This document shows, piece by piece, positions 61,898 to 64,000 of a stretch of 64,000 nt of DNA. Source of the DNA: Dehalococcoidia bacterium (GTDB taxonomy: Bacteria; Chloroflexota; Dehalococcoidia; Lucifugimonadales; Lucifugimonadaceae); assembly GCA_022819585.1 (NCBI GenBank), contig JAJEGY010000007.1, positions 21,248 through 85,247 of the forward strand. The letters are read 5' to 3'. Both the position numbers and the translations under genes were made by a program. Each line of letters opens with the position of its first letter. The stretch's first letter is position 1. The notes under the pieces are model-generated. The model did not search any database, had not been told where the DNA came from, and saw only the letters and a list, made by a program, of their open reading frames with translations.

Positions 61898-61998
61898 GTA
61901 CCCGCTCCTCACGTTAAGATGGACTGTGGAACGTAAGCAAGTTTATCCAAAAATCGCCTCTAGGGAATGAGGAAAAGCGATTTCTGAGGTAAAGAATC

Positions 61999-62442
61999 GT
62001 GAAAATTAGCGGCGAATTCACTGTCAACGCTCCCAGAGAAAAGGTTTGGGAAACGTTAAACGATGTAGAAGCGCTAGGTTCGATGATCCCGGGCGCAAAA
62101 GGACTGCGCGAGGTCGGACCGGACGAGTATGCTGCTTCGATGGACCTTGGCATAGGTCCGATCCGCACCAGCTTCAATGGAAAAGTGAAGATTTCAGACC
62201 GGGTTGAACCGAGTTTCTACAGGCTCAACATCGAGGGCGATTCGCGTCATGGGTGGATGAAGGGGACGGGATCTGTGGAGCTTGAAGAGGTATCGGAGGA
62301 TTCGACTCTGATCAAGGCTGACGGCGAAGTTCAGACGGGCGGGATGATCGCCCGGGTGGGGCAGAGGATGCTGCCGGGGATTTCCAAGCAGATGATGCAG
62401 ACGTTCTTTAAGAACGTTGAGCGGCGCTCGGGACAGCGCTGA
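61999..62442 (+). CDS. CoxG-family SRPBCC protein
   Basis: A 147-residue protein of the CO-dehydrogenase subunit G family, an SRPBCC fold that binds hydrophobic molecules. It starts with GEFTVNAPREKVWETLND and has the MIPGAKGLREV and KVKISDRVEPSFYRL strands, ending in a helix with GISKQMMQTFFKNVE. CoxG proteins occur with Cox-type hydroxylases and may help recruit or assemble them; the precise role is unsettled. The GTG at 61999 has GAGG ten bases upstream. Divergent from the S-L-M operon, so probably co-regulated with it. Confidence 0.87.
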   Translation: MKISGEFTVNAPREKVWETLNDVEALGSMIPGAKGLREVGPDEYAASMDLGIGPIRTSFNGKVKISDRVEPSFYRLNIEGDSRHGWMKGTGSVELEEVSEDSTLIKADGEVQTGGMIARVGQRMLPGISKQMMQTFFKNVERRSGQR

Positions 62443-62452
62443 GAGGGTTACT

Positions 62453-62548
62453 TCATTCCCGCGAAAGCGGGAGTCTATAGGGCAGGGTGGCGCGGTGTTC
62501 CATCGGCAAGGTTTGCTTTTCCCTGGATTCCCGCTTTCGCGGGAATGA
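62453..62548. repeat. Pair of inverted palindromic repeats (TCATTCCCGCGAAAGCGGGA class)
   Basis: TCATTCCCGCGAAAGCGGGA at 62453-62472 recurs inverted at 62529-62548. Each arm can fold on itself: TCCCGC-GAAA-GCGGGA on the left, and ATTCCCGC-TTTC-GCGGGAAT (62527-62546) on the right. The 56 bases between them have no coding potential. Repeats of this type are common between bacterial genes and are thought to spread as small mobile palindromes; this pair also lies between convergent genes, where it could stop transcription. Confidence 0.7.
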
Positions 62549-62584
62549 CGATGGTATTCCGTGGAGGCCGTAATTTAGGGGTGG

Positions 62585-63019
62585 CTACAGCTTGTTGCCG
62601 TCGGAGTCGTAGGTGAAGCCTAGTTCGTCTACGGTTCTGCCTGAATCTATGGTGTAGCCGGCGGTTGCGATTTCGATGCGGTTGCCGTCTGGGTCTTCGA
62701 TGAAGAAGTAGCGTTGGCCGTTGGCTCGTTCGCCGGGGCCGGATGTGATTTCGATGCCTGCCTTTTGGACGGTTTCTAGTGCGGCGTCGATGTTGTCGAC
62801 TTGTAGGGCTACGTGGAATCCGGCTGGGGTGCCGTCTCGGGGTTCGATGAGGTGGACCATCGCGCCGTCTTCGGCGCGGGTCCATACCAAGGGGTTGCCT
62901 TCGATCTCGTGGGGGATAACCTCTAGGCCGATGAGATCGCGGAAGAAGGCGATCGAGGCGGCGCGGTCGTCGGTGGGGATTCCGACGTGGTTGATCTTTT
63001 CGACTTTGAAGCCGGCCAT
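62585..63019 (-). CDS. VOC/glyoxalase-family protein
   Basis: A 144-residue protein with the two paired beta-alpha-beta-beta-beta modules of the vicinal-oxygen-chelate fold. The first module starts INHVGIPTDDR and the second FHVALQVDNIDA; FFIEDPDGNRIEIA carries the Glu ligand. A metal site of His in the first module and Glu in the second is consistent with an enzyme, though the reaction (glyoxalase, dioxygenase or resistance protein) cannot be told. It starts 4 bases after the RidA-like gene stop, so the two form an operon. Confidence 0.9.
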   Translation of the reverse strand: MAGFKVEKINHVGIPTDDRAASIAFFRDLIGLEVIPHEIEGNPLVWTRAEDGAMVHLIEPRDGTPAGFHVALQVDNIDAALETVQKAGIEITSGPGERANGQRYFFIEDPDGNRIEIATAGYTIDSGRTVDELGFTYDSDGNKL

Positions 63020-63023
63020 GATG

Positions 63024-63494
63024 TTATGAACCTTCTTTCAGTTGGACGATGAGTTCGATCTCGACTGCGATGCCGTTGGGTAGGCTACCCATTCCGACTG
63101 CGGATCGGGCGTGTTTGCCGTTCTCTCCGAAGACTTCGACCATTAGGTCTGAGAAGCCGTTGATGACGGCTGGTTGCTGGGTGAAGTCGGGTGTGCCGTT
63201 GACCATGCCTAGGGCTTTGACGCATCGCTCAACGGAGTCGAGAGTGCCCGTCTCGCGCTTGATGGCTGCTAGAAGCTGGATGCCGACGAGGCGGGCGGCT
63301 TCGTAACCCTCTTCAACGGTGAGATCTCTTCCCAGCTTGCCAGTGACCATCTCGGGCGAGCTGCCGCGGCGCGGGCCATTGCCGGATAGAAATAGCAGGT
63401 TGCCGACTCGGACTGCGGGTACATAGTTGGCGATAGGGTTCGAGGGCTGCGACAAGTCGATGCCGAGTTCTTCGATTCGAGCGTCTGCTGACAA
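63024..63494 (-). CDS. RidA/YjgF-family protein
   Basis: A 156-residue trimeric deaminase-like protein. RidA removes reactive enamine/imine intermediates such as 2-aminoacrylate. This longer version has NYVPAVRVGNLLFLSGNGPRRG near the start, an Arg in KHARSAVGMGSLP near residue 130 and the conserved Glu in VEIELIV. The Arg in the active-site position argues for a working enamine deaminase, though the longer subfamily is less studied. The TTG at 63494 with GGAG nine bases upstream starts the gene; translation leads directly into the VOC gene. Confidence 0.88.
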   Translation of the reverse strand: MSADARIEELGIDLSQPSNPIANYVPAVRVGNLLFLSGNGPRRGSSPEMVTGKLGRDLTVEEGYEAARLVGIQLLAAIKRETGTLDSVERCVKALGMVNGTPDFTQQPAVINGFSDLMVEVFGENGKHARSAVGMGSLPNGIAVEIELIVQLKEGS

Positions 63495-63521
63495 GGTGGT
63501 TTCTCCGATCTGGGTGGTGTT

Positions 63522-63614
63522 TCAGGTTGTGCCCTTTGGTGGTTCCTTTGGCGGTTCCTTTGGTGCTTCGTTGGGCGATTCAATGTTAGCGCAGGGGGGA
63601 ACTATGATTGCCAT
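63522..63614 (-). CDS. Possible 30-residue ORF with Pro-Lys-Glu repeat
   Basis: A short minus-strand frame from ATG 63614 to TGA 63522 whose last third reads EAPKEPPKEPPKG, from a three-fold imperfect 12-base repeat (CCAAAGGAACCG-like). It lies 27 bases before the RidA-like gene. No ribosome site is visible and the repeat could simply be non-coding. Confidence 0.15.
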   Translation of the reverse strand: MAIIVPPCANIESPNEAPKEPPKEPPKGTT

Positions 63615-64000
63615 GATTTTGAATGATGGTTGTGATGATGGTTTTTTGGAGGCGCGTTTAATTGTCCGGGATTGCCGGACTGGGACGATGGGGATCGTCT
63701 GGCTGGTCGGTCTTGTTTCGGGTCGGTCGGGTTTTATTCATGCGTTTTCGGTGTTGTTCCCCTTTGTCGCGGGGGCGGTTCTCGAGCTTCTCGTGAGAGA
63801 TTGAAAGTGCGTTTCCGTTCCGAAGACGGCGGTCGGTTTCCCGAAGTGAGGGGAAACGTCGCCGCGGTTCCGGGACGGACGAGGTCCGGCCTCCGCGACT
63901 GCCCGCAAGGGGAGCGGGTCTTCGAGGCATCGCCGCGTCCTCAGGGCCGCAAGGCGATAGTTCAGTTGTTCGGTTTGCTGTAGTTCGAGCGTCGCCGACG
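63615..64000. other. GC-rich end region: hairpins or a partial coiled-coil ORF
   Basis: Two readings compete. First, from 63836 to 63958 four consecutive hairpins can form: GTTTCCC/GGGAAAC (63836-63857), GCGG/CCGC enclosing CGGAC/GTCCG (63864-63896), CCCGC/GCGGG (63902-63918) and ATCGCC/GGCGAT (63929-63958), with GC content clearly above that of neighbouring genes, as for a structural RNA. Second, on the minus strand a frame is open from the window edge to TGA at 63738-63740, 87 codons, with a leucine-spaced start (TLELQQTEQLNYRLAAL) suggesting a coiled coil cut off at its N-terminus. Neither is established; no known RNA signature (RNase P, tmRNA, SRP) was found. Confidence 0.25.

Noticed and set aside
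59013..62442. True aerobic CO dehydrogenase
   Set aside because: The active-site loop is AYRGAGR, not the AYRCSFR of form I enzymes, so CO oxidation is not claimed.
63836..63958. RNase P RNA
   Set aside because: The invariant GAGGAAAGTCCGG-type core is absent; only a partial likeness (GAGGTCCGG) is seen, so no name is given.
63945..63962. tmRNA-like peptide tag (NYRLAA) on the minus strand
   Set aside because: A tag should be followed at once by a stop codon; here the frame continues with Leu-Arg. No tRNA-like ends or the conserved 5' part of tmRNA are visible.
1..64000. CRISPR arrays, insertion sequences, prophage genes or integron sites
   Set aside because: I looked for regularly spaced direct repeats, transposase or integrase motifs and flanking target duplications and saw none.

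Overview
The window looks like a chromosomal stretch of a free-living bacterium from the Chloroflexota, most like the marine SAR202 / Dehalococcoidia relatives. This is inferred from gene content, not from a marker tree. The signs are: several enolase-superfamily enzymes, tandem D-2-hydroxyacid dehydrogenases, a form II CoxL-type hydroxylase, an oligopeptide-type binding lipoprotein whose N-terminus carries V/E/K repeats, and many TTG/GTG starts. I see no insertion sequence, integrase, phage gene or CRISPR array. Three tRNA genes are present (Arg-TCT, Glu-CTC, Gln-CTG), all on the minus strand and all followed by an encoded CCA.

Layout. 0-6.8 kb: a P450 cut by the window edge, an acetyltransferase, a P-loop kinase-like protein, an RND/MMPL exporter and two small membrane proteins. 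6.8-11.8 kb (minus): DedA, then a tight transglutaminase / alpha-E / ATP-grasp operon with a DegV protein and tRNA-Arg upstream. 11.9-21.7 kb: a catabolic block with a phosphotriesterase-like hydrolase, an SDR epimerase, a beta-propeller protein, an enolase-superfamily enzyme, UppP on the plus strand, and three 2-hydroxyacid dehydrogenases with a uracil-DNA-glycosylase-like gene among them. 21.7-30.5 kb: two GT-C membrane glycosyltransferases flanking an M42 peptidase and a TPP enzyme plus GYD-domain pair, then a divergent CDF transporter and a lipoprotein. 30.5-38.5 kb: an ABC exporter, two tRNAs, a binding protein with two permeases but no ATPase gene, and a two-domain thioredoxin-like lipoprotein. 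38.6-51 kb: glycyl-tRNA synthetase, then a second catabolic block (GH88/105-like hydrolase, SDR, SRPBCC protein, amidase, FAD oxidase, galactonate-dehydratase-like enolase, Gfo/Idh oxidoreductase, a two-gene D-glutamate cyclase and an MFS transporter). 51-57.4 kb: rhodanese, SufE, DUF2277, a BNR-repeat protein, RecQ and an acyl-CoA dehydrogenase. 57.4-63.5 kb: a LiaF-like membrane protein, the S-L-M subunits of a molybdenum hydroxylase with a divergent CoxG-like gene, a palindromic repeat, then VOC and RidA proteins. The last 250 bases are GC-rich, can fold into four hairpins and also hold an open frame running off the edge; I could not decide which reading is right.

How the genes may work together. 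Both catabolic blocks combine hydrolases, dehydratases and oxidoreductases suited to opening, oxidising and dehydrating sugar acids, 2-hydroxyacids and D-amino acids from organic matter, fed by the peptide/solute ABC importer and the MFS carrier. The most specific metabolic prediction is that two adjacent genes near 48-49.6 kb together make a D-glutamate cyclase, which in mammals is one fused protein. The 7.4-10.7 kb operon is a widely conserved but poorly understood amide-ligase/transglutaminase system.
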